Source of the DNA: Ctenosaura bakeri
Lineage: Eukaryota; Chordata; Lepidosauria; Squamata; Iguanidae
Length of the DNA: 64,000 nt
Direction: 5' to 3'
NCBI GenBank assembly: GCA_948474755.1
Contig: CAOLHI010004254.1
Location: 1-64,000, forward strand
Below the pieces are notes generated by a model. The model was not told the DNA's origin. It worked only from the letters and a program-made list of their open reading frames with translations, and did not search any database. Both the position numbers and the translations under genes were made by a program. Each line of letters starts with the position of its first letter. The stretch's first letter is position 1. Below are positions 39,403 to 49,833 of the stretch, in pieces.

Positions 39403-39640
39403 GAGCCAGCAGGTTATAGTGGTTTGAGTATTGTACTAGGCCTTAGGGAGACCAGGGTTCAAATGCTCACATGACCACAGAAACCCACTGGGTGACCTTG
39501 CACAAGTCACACTCTCTCAGCCCCAGAAGAAGGCAATGACTAACCCTTTCTGAACAAATGTTACCAAGAAAACTCCATGATAAGTGTGTTTTACAGTCAC
39601 TGTAAGTTGGAAATGACTTCAAGGCGCACAAGTACAATAA
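39403..39640 (+). mobile_element. tRNA-headed SINE, long form
   Basis: TTATAGTGGTTTGAGTATTG head, CCAGGGTTCAAATGC B-box region, ACTGGGTGACCTTGC and AATGACTTCAAGGCGCACA tail. Confidence 0.85.
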
Positions 39641-41001
39641 ACACTCGTCTTTAAAAATAAGAATTAAGGAGAACTTCAGAATGTGCAAGGAATTCTACCA
39701 CCAAAACGTAACCAAAAGAGCAACATTACAGGCATAGCTCAGTTAACAAAGTCTCTGACAAAGAATCTCCTTTTTACAAAGGTCTTTATGCATGTCTAGG
39801 TCTCCTTTTTTCTTCATTCTCTGTCTAGCTGGAAAGTTTTTAGCAGCACCAGCATTGGGTACATTGGTGAACTGGGGCTAGAGAAACACAGGTTTTCAGT
39901 GTCCTTGTTTTTATCTGTGAAATCTGGAGGGCGTGAGTTTGCTATTTTGAGTAACAAAGCAAATCTGTCTCCTTCCAGGAGACAAAACTAATGTTTGCTT
40001 GTTTGATTCCAACAAAACTGTGTTGTATCCTCCATTCTCTTCATCAAAATTTTCAGGCAGATAATACAACAGAGAAATAATAAAGAGAATATAATAATAA
40101 AATAATAAAGAGAAAAACAATCTGCCATAAAATTACTGCAAATGGCAGATTTTGAAAAATGCAAAAAGAGATTATGAAAATTCCCAGCTGCTTTGCTCTC
40201 AGGTATAGGAAAACCTGAACACTTTTAGACTGTGAAGGGCCAGGAATATACAAATGGGGGAGGGTTCAGGATCAAGACAAAGACAAAGATCTTAAAGCAG
40301 CAGCATTTGTGTGGGCCTCCCACTCTTACAGAGGAAGGATTATGATTTATGGGATAGAAATGTGTGTGCAACATTGCTAGCAAGGTCTTGTACTCCAATC
40401 CAGTTGATGACTGAAGTTTCAAGTGAACTTAACTAGTGTTATGTATAATATCTTTGGAAGCTGGTTGACTGTTCCTCTTCCCGTAGCTTTCTTAATACTG
40501 CTGCATACCAGTTTAAATGGTTCCTCTAATGACGTGCACCGTGGCCTTGGAAGAATAAGAAACTTGTCCTCTCTTCCCATAATCTTATCAGTCCAGCCAT
40601 AAAACTGAATAAAGCCAGTCCTGGAGAAGCCAAAAGCAAAAGTCTAAGGGGGCTGAAAACCAACGTGGCAGAGAAGGCAGCCTATAGGTTGCAATAAGGA
40701 AAAGAAGCAGTGGTTTCAGCGGGAAAATTACAGTGAGGGGGTAATGAAAAACTGAAATGTATTTTAGTTTTAAAACTGGGAGCTATCTAACACTTCCTTT
40801 ATTCCAGATATTTAATTCTTCCGACCCACAGTCCTTAGGTTTCAAATTAGTTAAGATTGTCTTAATTGGATCTTTCTTGGACTACTGCAGGGGAGGAGAA
40901 TGCCTGGATTGACCGTCTAATCTGGTCTGGGAACAGTCGTAATCCAACCACTAGAAGTTTCTCAGTTCTTTGCAGGTGATATTGAGAGACAAGGACTCCC
41001 A

Positions 41002-41419
41002 GGGCCTTTTCATACTATACTGTTACAACACTGTGATTCCACCTTAACTGCTGTGGCAACAAACTGTGGATTCCAGAGATTTGTAACTTAATATGAGCTA
41101 GTGTGGTATAGTGGTTTAAGCATTGTACTGTGACCCTGGAATCCAGGGATTGATTCCCTGCTCAGCCATGGAAACCCTCTGGGTGACCTTGAGTGCATTA
41201 CACACACACTCAGTCCCAGAAAACCTCATGATAGGTTCACCTTAGGGTTGCCATAAGTTGGAAACAATTTGAAGTCACACAACAATAAGGCATTAGAGCA
41301 TTTTGGCTAAGAATTCTAAGAAAGAATTCTAAACAGTCCTCCCTAAACTGCAAACCCCAGGATTCTATACAATGCTGCCCTGAAGTGGATAATGCTGTAA
41401 TCATGTGATATGAAAGGGT
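41002..41419. mobile_element. Palindromic MITE split by a SINE
   Basis: Left part 41002-41094 (GGGCCTTTTCATACTATACT, TTGTAACTTAATAT) and right part about 41289-41419 (CTAAACTGCAAACCCCAGG, TGATATGAAAGGGTC) are the two arms of the palindromic MITE family. The SINE at 41095-41288 sits between them. Confidence 0.7.
41095..41288 (+). mobile_element. tRNA-headed SINE, short form, inside a MITE
   Basis: GTGGTATAGTGGTTTAAGCA head; CAGTCCCAGAAAACCTCATG junction lacking the middle segment; tail GAAGTCACACAACAATAA. Confidence 0.8.
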
Positions 41420-42999
41420 CCCCACCCTAGCTGTCATGGGTTTTTGGAAGTGCCAGTGACAGAACCCAGCTTTGTTTCAGCTTGCCTTCCCCATGAGGGG
41501 AACTGAACCCACCCAGTTTCTGGTTGGAGACCCATTTTGAGTCCCAGGACTGGGGCACATACAACTCTCCCACTGCCAGCTGAGTACACCCAGCTTCAGC
41601 CCTTGATATCCTTCTTCGTGCAAGAAGCAAATGGGAATAATGCTGGGTCTCCAACAACAGTACCAGATGGAAGCTCCTGCCAGTGCAATGTCCAGGAAGC
41701 TACGATGTCAGGGATATGGCCTCACGGCTGACATCATAGACCATGAGAGCTGGAAGGGTGGAGATTCTGGCTTGTATTTCAATCCAGTTCCCCACACTAT
41801 TGTCAGATATTATAATTGACCTAATTTAAATTTTTTTCTATTTTGATAAATTATTTAATGGATTATTAATATATAGCATCTTGCTGGCTATGTATAATTA
41901 CCATATTTTTATGAATCAGTTGTTGCTTTGTATATAGTGAGATATGAGGCCCTGTGAGGTTAATTATTTCTTGTTTGTCCTTACTTCATTACCATATGCT
42001 TGTTAGTTGCTGTTGTTGTTATTGTTGTCAATAATATAAACTGCTCTGCACAGCTTCCCCTTGCTTTACCATCTCCTTCTGGGTAGTAATGTAGCATGGG
42101 CCCAGATAAAATATATGGTGTGACAACATTAATATATATCCTTTAACTGTCACAATTTGGCAGGGACTATCACAACTAATCATCTATCACCCCCTGCCTT
42201 TTCCAGCTGCTTTTAAAATGTCCTATTTTCTCTCTCTCTGTCCCCCTTTGTCCTCGGCTTCCATTTATCCAAACTGAGTGCAATGCACAAAAATGTTCAG
42301 TTCAGTCAGCAGGGCTGAGAAGAGAAGACAGGAGGAATTTCATCTTTCCCAGTAGGCTTAGGCAAAACTAAACTGCTACAGCTTCTCCTCACTTGTGTGT
42401 TTCTGTCTTATTAATAACTTCTGCATCTTGGCTACACTCAGTTATTGCTTGGCCACAAAAATCCTGGTTTTCATCTGTGAAATGTTGGAGGGTATGCAAG
42501 CAGAATGAAGGTATCTTTAGGTGAGCTATAGTCACAATGTAATGTAGTAGTTCCATTAAGTAATTACAAGCAACTACTTATTTATAATTAGTTTCTTCCA
42601 AATATGAGTAAGTATGCATACATCTGCAGCCTTCAATACATAACAAAAATCCTGCTTTATTAGTAAAAATGTTGAGCCAGCTCCACATTCTGCTTCAGGA
42701 AATTGTCAACCAGAAAGCTCACAAGCAAGGCAAGATGGCAATAGTACTCTGTAGTGATTACTCTCTAGCAACTAGTATGCAGTAGCATACTAGGTCGTGG
42801 ATTTCCCATTCAGCTTTCATGAACAATAGCTCTTTCTATAGTTCTCCTCTATGGATTTGTTGAATGACACGGCCACCTAAACTAGTATGCATCATGTCTT
42901 GTGGCAACAATCAGTTACGTGTTGTGCTTAGCACCTCTTTCTGTCTGTCTCAAATCTCTAAAGAATTAGTTAAAAGAAAGAAATAAAAGTGTAGGAGTG

Positions 43000-43150
43000 G
43001 CCAAGGGAGTGCAAATCAAGAGCACCTCAGTTTGAATCTTACATCTGCTATGAGCTCACTAGGGGGTATTAGGCATGAGCCCATCACCTGCAATATGGGG
43101 ATAATTATACAGAGCTACTGTAAGGATTATGTACAGTAAAAATAACATAT
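43000..43150 (+). mobile_element. MIR/CORE-like SINE fragment
   Basis: GTTTGAATCTTACATCTGC, then TGCAATATGGGGATAATTAT and CTGTAAGGATTATG follow the layout of MIR-type SINEs. Old and diverged. Confidence 0.5.
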
Positions 43151-43321
43151 AGGTCCTGTGGCCTGCTGGGGATGGGGCTATAATTCTTTAACTTTTGTTT
43201 GTATGTTTGCTTGTAAAACAAACAACCAAACTCTTATCTTTTCACTCCTCCAAAGAGAACCAGAAGATGAACTGGCTGTTGGGGTATTCTGGATAATGAA
43301 GATGATGGTTGGGCTTTCCTT

Positions 43322-43432
43322 AGAGCAGTGCTACTGTAAGCAGAGATCCAGGGACCAGTGCTGCTCCTTGAACCATCGGCTATCATTCTCTGACAAATTT
43401 CCCAGAAAAATAGTTGTAGCCAATTGAAACAA
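43322..43432. mobile_element. hAT-like MITE, partial copy
   Basis: Begins AGAGCAGTGCTACTG and includes CTCTGACAAATTTCCCAG and GTAGCCAATTGAAACAAAT, shared with the copies at 43727 and 48941. Confidence 0.5.
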
Positions 43433-43726
43433 ATACAGCATCTATAAGATGATGATAACTTATCCCAAAGAAATGTGTTCATCATCAAGGTAGAAGTACC
43501 AAACTCCCTTTTATTTTTCTGCTCACAATGGTGCCACAAGGTGAATTTAAAATGTTGACCGTCAAGTGCCCAAGAGTGTTCTTTTTTTAAAACTTGAAAT
43601 TGTCTGCCCTTTGTTTGCTTTTTACTCTAGCATGTCAGGAGTGTAGAGGCAACTGTAAAATATGGTAGGGTGCCTAGGAGAGAAGAGAAATTACAGCTGT
43701 GTACTTTATAAGGCCATCCTCTAAGA

Positions 43727-43897
43727 TCAGTGTTACTCAAAGTAGTGATACCTGGACTGGTTCTAATCTGGTGAGTATCCAAGAAAGAAAGAAACAATTG
43801 TAGCTGGCAGGCAAAAACATATCAGTTACTAACACACTGGAAAAAAATTGCCAGTCCCCTTATCAAATAGCTTGGGAAGCATGGCTCTGATATTCAG
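43727..43897. mobile_element. hAT-like MITE
   Basis: Begins CAGTGTTACTCAAAGTAGTG, contains AAGAAAGAAACAATTGTAGC and ends near GGGAAGCATGGCTCTG. Same family as 48941-49133. Confidence 0.55.
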
Positions 43898-44423
43898 TCC
43901 AGAGTCCATAATTACTGGCTGCACCACTGGATGGCAGACTTCAACTAAAGCAATTGTAGCAGCTAAAAAAAATGATGAAGGGAAGAAAATGAGGCTGAGT
44001 AGATTGAAAAGAGACAGGAAATAGACAGTGAGGCCATGTATATCATTTCCAGCCCACCGCAATCACAGGTGTAGTAAGTTTTAGTGGCTAAAAATAGCAA
44101 CTAATAAAAACAAAAAAGAGTCTTGTGGCACTTTAAGGCCTAACAAATATTATTTGACATAAGCATTTTTGGACTTCAGGCAACACAAGCTGATGCCAAA
44201 TAAAATTTGTTAATCTTCCATGTCTCTCCTATTTTGGCTTCAAAAGGCTAATAGGGCTATCCCTCCTCAGAAACTAGTATAAATTACAGCAAGCAGATCC
44301 TTTCTGGGATGAAGGACTGACAGGTCTCTGACTACACTGAGGAGACCATCTCTAAAAGCAGAGAGCAGACAGCCCCAGTTTTGCTTTATGGCCATTGATG
44401 CCAGGCCATATGTTTTTCCATTC

Positions 44424-44652
44424 TGTGTATGTGCCTTCAGGTTGCCTGTTGACAGATGACGACCCCAGGAATTTCATAGGGTTTTCTTATACAATGAATA
44501 CTCAGAAGTGGTTTTGTGTATATCTTCCTTCGAAAATGTAATCTGTGGCACCTGCTACTTGTTGGTAGTCTCCCATCCAAGTACTAACCAGGGCTATCTT
44601 GCTTAGCTTCCAAGATCAAACAGGATCTGGTGCCTTTAGAGTATTTAGGCCT
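44424..44652 (-). mobile_element. 5S rRNA-headed SINE
   Basis: At the right side, GTCTCCCATCCAAGTACTAA, CTTGCTTAGCTTCCAAGATC and TATTTAGGCC are a near-complete antisense 5S rRNA head, including the internal control region. The body and tail (GGGTTTTCTTATACAATG, GTGCCTTCAGGTTGCC) resemble those of the tRNA-headed SINE. Confidence 0.8.
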
Positions 44653-44659
44653 TTTTCAA

Positions 44660-45114
44660 TCTCCTTATGTGCCTTCAAGTCATTTCTGATTTTTGCCTAC
44701 TCTAAAGCAAACCTATCACAGGGTTTTTTTTTTTGTTTTTGTTTTGTTTTGTTGGCAAGATTTGTTCAGAAGGGAGTTGCTTTTTCCTTCCTTTGAGACT
44801 GAGAGAGTGTGACTAGCCCAAGGTCATCCAGTGGGTTTTCCTGGCTGAATTGGGATTCAAACTCTGGTCTCTATAGAGTCATAGGGCCTTTCCTCACTAC
44901 ACTGTTATAGTGCTCTTATTCCACTTTCAACATCCTATGGAATCCTGGGGTTTGCAGTTTAGGGAGGGGCATTTGGAATTCCCAGCCAGAGAGCTCTTGG
45001 GCCCCAGGAAACTACAAACACCGGAATTCCACAGGAGGTTGAAAGTGGAATGACAGTACTATAACAGTGTAGTGCAGAAAGGCAGCTCAAACCCTTACAC
45101 CATGCTAGCTCTTG
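44660..45114 (-). mobile_element. tRNA-headed SINE split by a MITE
   Basis: The tail-side part is 44660-44883 (TGTGCCTTCAAGTCATTTCT, GCCCAAGGTCATCCAGTGGG, CTGGTCTCTATAGAGTCATA). The head-side remainder is 45084-45114 (GCTCAAACCCTTACACCATG). The MITE at 44884-45083 separates them. Confidence 0.8.
44884..45083. mobile_element. Palindromic MITE inside a SINE
   Basis: GGGCCTTTCCTCACTACACT and CAGTGTAGTGCAGAAAGGC form inverted ends; arms carry TTATAGTGCTCTTATTCCAC and GTGGAATGACAGTACTATA. Non-coding, about 200 bp. Confidence 0.75.
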
Positions 45115-45573
45115 GATTTCTTAAGGATTAACACTTTAATCTCCATGTCTGCGTCCTCTGGATACCTGGATGCATAGTCTGATGAGGCACTAGATAGAGA
45201 TCACTGGTTGAAAATTCCGAGTTCCATTCCCTGCAGATTCGAGGACTCCATGGCATGTTGCCTGGATCCATGGTGGTATAATTGTGTAGTGTGGACGGGC
45301 CCTAAACCAGGCCACTGGATATCCTCCAAAGCCCGATGCGTCCTCTCGCAACGCTACCAAAAACCATACACAGAGCGGAAAAGTATGTCAAGTCGCCAAA
45401 CGGCGTAGCAAACGGCGCGACACCCCTGATCCTGCGCCTTCTCTTTCTCCAGGCGCGCAGGGTGCCCGAAAGGCGTTCCCCCGCTCTGAGCGCATCGGCG
45501 ACGCCTCTCGCCTTCCTATTGTTTTCCCCATCCCTGGCACAAGGAGGGTTAATACCATCGAGCCGGAGCTGGC

Positions 45574-45781
45574 GTGCGAAATAGGGGTGGGGGGGACAGG
45601 ATGCACGAAGGGGGTCCTTTCCTGTCCACGAACCCGCCACTGCCCACGCACGCACACGCACTGCGAGGAGGAGGAGGAGGAGGGTGGCTCCTTTGCTTTC
45701 CAGGCCGGAGGTTGGAGGCGCGCCTCCAAAAGGCGCGCAGCTTGCCCCCCCCGGTTGGATTCCTGCCTTGGGGCTGCATCG
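45574..45781 (+). other. Candidate 5' non-coding exon of the zinc-finger gene
   Basis: The donor GCATCG|GTGAGA at 45781/45782 lies inside the CpG island. Joined to the acceptor at 49581/49582 it would make a two-exon transcript. The exon start is not defined; 45574 is only the first ATG of a frame that would be an upstream ORF. Confidence 0.35.
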
Positions 45782-45836
45782 GTGAGAGCTCTGAAGACGG
45801 GGATGGGGTGGGATCCTATAGATGTACGTGTCTGTA

Positions 45837-45860
45837 TGTATATATATATATATATATATA
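45837..45860. repeat. (TA)n microsatellite
   Basis: About 12 uninterrupted TA units shortly after the candidate exon 1 donor. Confidence 0.95.
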
Positions 45861-46317
45861 GGCAGAGAGAGGCAGTGAGTGTGCATGGAAACTCCCACTT
45901 ATGAGGAGGCGCTGGCAAAAGGCGGCTCCCACGCCTCCGTTACCTCTCCATCGCCCGCGACTACTTTGCGACATAGATTCCCCTTTTCCCCGCACCCTCT
46001 TTGTCTGTTTTTCCCCCTCTCTCTTTCCTTCGATCCCATCTTTTTTGGTGACAGAGCACGGCCCAGTTTCGGGCGGGATTTCGAGTCCGATCTCATTGTC
46101 CGTTACCCCACTTAGTCGGCTGCAGATAGTGTCTCTAGCATGTAAATCGAGATAGTCCAGGGTTGTATCCGCCCTGATTACAAGAGCGCTTCATTCGTGT
46201 GGGTGGGTGTGTTTTTAGAACACGTCCCAAGTACCGTGTTTTTCAGATTCCATTTAACTGAATTGGTAACGTAAGCTAATCGGGGCAGGGGGCTCCATGT
46301 TTATTGTGGTTGTATTT

Positions 46318-47200
46318 TTGGTGGCACGATTACAGGGTTTTCTTGGCACAATTTGTGTTCTGTAGAAGTTTACTATTGCTTCACTTTAAGACTGTGACAT
46401 ACCCAAGGTCACCCAATGAGTTTTTGTGGCCCAGTAGGAATTTAAATCCTGGTTTTCCAGAATCATAGAATTATAGAGTTGGAAGAGACCCCAGGGGCCA
46501 TCGAGTCCAACTCCCTGCTATGCAGGAACACCCATCAAAGCATTCCCAACAGAGGGCCATCCAGCCTCTGCTTAAAAATCTCCAAAGAAGGAAACTCCAC
46601 CACACTCCAAGGTGGCATGTTCCACTGCTGGACAGCTCTGACTGTCAGGAAGTTCTTCCTGAGGGTCAGGTGGAATCTCTTTTCCTGCAGCTTGAGTCCA
46701 TTGCTCCTTGACCTAGTCTCTGGAGCAGCAGAAAACAAGCCTGCTCCCTCCTCGACATGACATCCCTTCAGGTATTTAAACATGGCTATCATGTCCCCTC
46801 TTTACCTTCTCTTCTGCAGACTAAACATCCCCAGCTCCCTAAGCCGTTCCTCATAGGACATGGCTTCCAGACCTTTCACCATTTTGGTCGCCCTCCTCTG
46901 GACACATTCCAGCTTGTTGATATCCTTCTTGAATTGAGGTGCCCAGAAGTGGACACAGTATTCCAAATGAGGCCTAACCAATGCAGTATAGAGTGGTACC
47001 ACTACCTCCCTCGATCTAGACAACATACTCCTATTGATGCAACCAAGAATCGCTTTGGCTTTCTTGGCTGCCTCATCACACTGCTGACTCATGTTCAGCT
47101 TGTGATTACCAAGACTCCTAGACCCTTTTCACATGTACTGCTATCCAGCCACACATCCCCCATCCTAGTCCATCTTCAAACCACTGACACTGGCTCTCTC
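46318..47200 (-). mobile_element. tRNA-headed SINE split by a CR1
   Basis: Tail-side part 46318-46460 (CAGGGTTTTCTTGGCACAAT, CCCAAGGTCACCCAATGAG, CCTGGTTTTCCAG) and head-side part 47168-47200 (GTCCATCTTCAAACCACTGA, then CACTGGCTCTC) flank the CR1 exactly where the SINE consensus would be interrupted. Confidence 0.75.
46461..47167 (-). mobile_element. CR1 LINE 3' end
   Basis: The minus-strand frames 46802-47092 and 46535-46792 encode CR1 reverse transcriptase C-terminal sequence ([59 protein letters not shown]). The 3' end is at 46461. It is closely similar to the intron 7 copy. Confidence 0.9.
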
Positions 47201-47687
47201 TATTTGTTAATCTATCCCTATAAATAGGAGGCTACCAGGACAAATTCTTTATCCACCCCAGCATTGTCTAATCTGAGCAGCAACAGCCTTTTAGGGTGGG
47301 GATTAGGAACCTTTGCATTCAAGATATTTAGACTGCAACCCTCATAGTCCCTTACCATTGGCCATGCTGGGTGAGGGTAGTGAGGATATTTAGGCCTAAA
47401 TTATCTGAGGGATCCACAATTCCCTATTGGTGTTCTAGGGTCTCAAGCATATGTCTTTCTCAATACCTGATGTTTTTAGTTACAAAAGTCAGAAAGTGAA
47501 TCGAGTCTTTCCCTCACAAAATATGGATTGAATCCAAGCTTAGCTATAATTAGAGCAGGCCCGCTGAAATTAATGAGACATGAGTTACTTACGACTAACT
47601 TGAGTCCCTTTGATTGTAGTCCTCCTGCTGCTAATAGGATTAAATGTGGATATGTCCTCTGTGTACTTTTATGACTAAGCAGCTATA

Positions 47688-47745
47688 TGAATTCATGGGG
47701 TCGTCGTAAGTTGACAGGCAACTTGAAGGCACCTAGAAACACATA
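47688..47745 (+). mobile_element. 5S-type SINE tail fragment
   Basis: AATTCATGGGGTCGTCGTAA, then GTTGACAGGCAACTTGAAGG, matches the tail of the 5S-headed SINE at 44424 in reverse orientation. No 5S head attached. Confidence 0.6.
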
Positions 47746-48168
47746 AAGACTTCAATCATATTTATGAACAGCAGTGTGCTAAGTGTTGTTCAGATGAGAG
47801 TCCTGCTTAGACAGCAGGTCTACATTTGACAGGCCAGGTGGGAAGAGGATGATTAATGCTTGATAACAGGTAGGAAGGGAATGAGCAATGCAGAGGTTGG
47901 TATAAAGAGGCTAGCGTGAGTCACTAAAGATTTTAGTGGAGAAAAATCCCTTTCCAAGTGGTTTGGAACAAGGACTCTGAGAAAGAAGGAGGATACTGCA
48001 GACCAAGGATGTGAGGGAAAGACAAAAGGGTCAAGGTAGAGCCCATCCTATCTGAATTGTAACTCTTGATAGATTTAGGCCTGGGATCCTATGCTTGCTA
48101 ACTAGAAAGTCCCATTCAGCTCAGTGAGACATATTTCTGAGCAAACATATAACAGGGGTAGAAAGTAT

Positions 48169-48262
48169 GAAGTCCTTCAGATGCTGTTGGACTGCAGCTC
48201 TCAGCATTCCTCACTATTGGCCATACTGATTAGGATTGCTGGGAGTTGCATTCCAACAACAG
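48169..48262. mobile_element. Palindromic MITE-like element
   Basis: CAGATGCTGTTGGACTGCAG and GCTGGGAGTTGCATTCCAAC are inverted arms of the ACTACAACTCCCATCA family. Confidence 0.6.
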
Positions 48263-48940
48263 GCCAGAGGGTTGTGTATTTCTTGCTGATACAGAGGACT
48301 GAGTTGGACTGGATTGAATATACAGTACATTTTCTTTTCGTTTTTACAGGTCTGAACATAAAACATATAATCTATATGTTTGTTGGGTGCAACTCTGTAA
48401 AGATGAGTAGGATGGTTACCGGTATAATGGTGGAGTGACAGCTGGTGACTCTCAAGAGAGAGGGCATTGAATTCACCAAGTCCTATCTTTAAAGGAACTA
48501 CCGGTATCCAAGGCTCTGAACCTATTTTGGGGAAAGGAATTAGCACCTTGGACAGCTCATTTAAAGTTCATTTTAAAGCACAGAGCTGATTCACTGATCC
48601 CCTGATATAGAAACCACCAGTTGTCACTGTCTATAACATAAAGGGTGCCCTTTAAAGAAGAAATTCCTGACATAGCTTGGAAAATATACTTTTTTGGATT
48701 GCATTTCTCAGAATCCTTTAGCCAGTATTGCCATTGCCTTACTGGCTGAAAGATTCTTGGAGCTTTAGGGTGAAAAAGATAAGACAGAGAATTTTCCAAG
48801 CTGTGGTGGGAATCTTATGGAACATAAAGGCTTGAAACAGGAGTGGGAAACTTTTGGCTTTCTAGTTTTTTGGTAATACAGTTCCCATCAGCCAAATATG
48901 GCATGGCCCATGGTAAGAACTGTGAAATGGTCGTATAGAA

Positions 48941-49133
48941 CAGTACTACTCAAAGTGGTGGTCTCTGGTCCATTGCCAGTCCCTGAGCCACTGGCTGCCA
49001 ATCCCTGACAAGTTTACAGGAAAGAAAGAAACAATTATACCCAATTGTTTGGACACAAATTTAGTGCTGGTCCATGGCACATTGGAAGAAAACAATTGCC
49101 AGTTCTTCACGTCTGGTAGCCTGAGAAGCACTG
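48941..49133. mobile_element. hAT-like MITE with 8-bp target duplication
   Basis: Begins CAGTACTACTCAAAGTGGTG and ends CCTGAGAAGCACTG. Flanks GTATAGAA and GTCTAGAA match at 7 of 8 positions, the duplication length of the hAT superfamily. No transposase frame. Confidence 0.7.
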
Positions 49134-49581
49134 GTCTAGAATTTTGGAGGTTAAAGGTTTTTCTCACCAGGTCTTAAATATATATTTCAAAATTGTTGAG
49201 GAATGCATTAGCAAATACAACCCAAAGAGCTTGCAAGGAAACCAGGCACACAAAAGCTGAAAAATGTGATTATTAGAGACATCCTACATTCTTCATAATC
49301 TTGGATGGCTTTGGTTTGCATTGATTTTTACTAACCTTCACTGCTGTGGGATTACAGGAGCTGTAGTTGAGCACATATAGAGTGGAATTTTATTTTATTT
49401 TATTTGTATGCTAGACGACATGTATGCATGTATATAGCAAAGTGGGCTGAAGCTAATAAGGGACAGTTATTCTTAAATGTTCTTAAACAATGATTTTCAA
49501 TGCACTGTACTAGTCAGCTTTTCAGCAATTCATGTCTGCTCCTTTTCTTTTCTTTTTTTTAACCTCTCCCCTCCCCCTGCA

Positions 49582-49833
49582 GATGGTGATGGAAATGATA
49601 CATGTCTAGAGGCTGAAGAGCAACTATTGAGGAAAAGGACTGGAAGGAGACTGAGGGTCCTAAAATCATAATAGCTGATTTGGGACGGGTGGCCAAAGAA
49701 GAAGCCCTGAGTTAGATTGCTCCCTGTGCCGTGAAGGAAATTTTCTCAACCTTAGGCAGCTCAGGTGGAGGAGAGGTGGGTGAAGGTAGGTGCTTGTTTG
49801 TCCTTCAGCAGAACCTTCTAAAACTCATCAGCC
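49582..49833 (+). other. 5' UTR portion of the zinc-finger coding exon
   Basis: Begins after a strong acceptor, a long pyrimidine tract ending CCCCTCCCCCTGCAG. It then has three ATGs within 15 bases, all in one frame that stops after eight codons. Confidence 0.55.

Larger units (their letters stand above)
26901..45300. other. Intergenic region between TRIM28 and the zinc-finger gene
   Basis: About 18 kb with no recognisable coding exon on either strand. A+T-rich, with repeats listed separately and many short unassigned interspersed fragments, for example sequences related to AAAAGCTTATGC near 31115 and AGTCTTGTGGCACTTTAAGG near 44120. Confidence 0.65.
45390..46130 (+). promoter_or_regulatory. 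CpG-island promoter of the zinc-finger gene
   Basis: A CpG-dense stretch in A+T-rich surroundings, about 3.5 kb upstream of the coding exon. Pyrimidine-rich runs and GGCGCG motifs are visible, with no TATA box. Assigning it to the plus-strand gene is an inference from distance and the donor at 45781. Confidence 0.6.
45782..49581 (+). other. Candidate intron 1 of the zinc-finger gene
   Basis: Contains the SINE/CR1 composite, a 5S-SINE tail, palindromic and hAT-like elements, and short copies of a GGGACTTACTTCTGAGTAAA-like repeat near 47525-47640 and 48075-48150. No coding exon seen; in particular no KRAB, SCAN or BTB. Confidence 0.5.

Noticed and set aside
44560..44652. A functional 5S rRNA gene
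   Set aside because: The 5S-like sequence is diverged and fused to a SINE body and tail, so it is the head of a retrotransposed element.
45302..45898. Minus-strand 198-residue frame in the second CpG island
   Set aside because: Includes translated TA microsatellite (IYIYIY) and low-complexity sequence; no splice or domain support.
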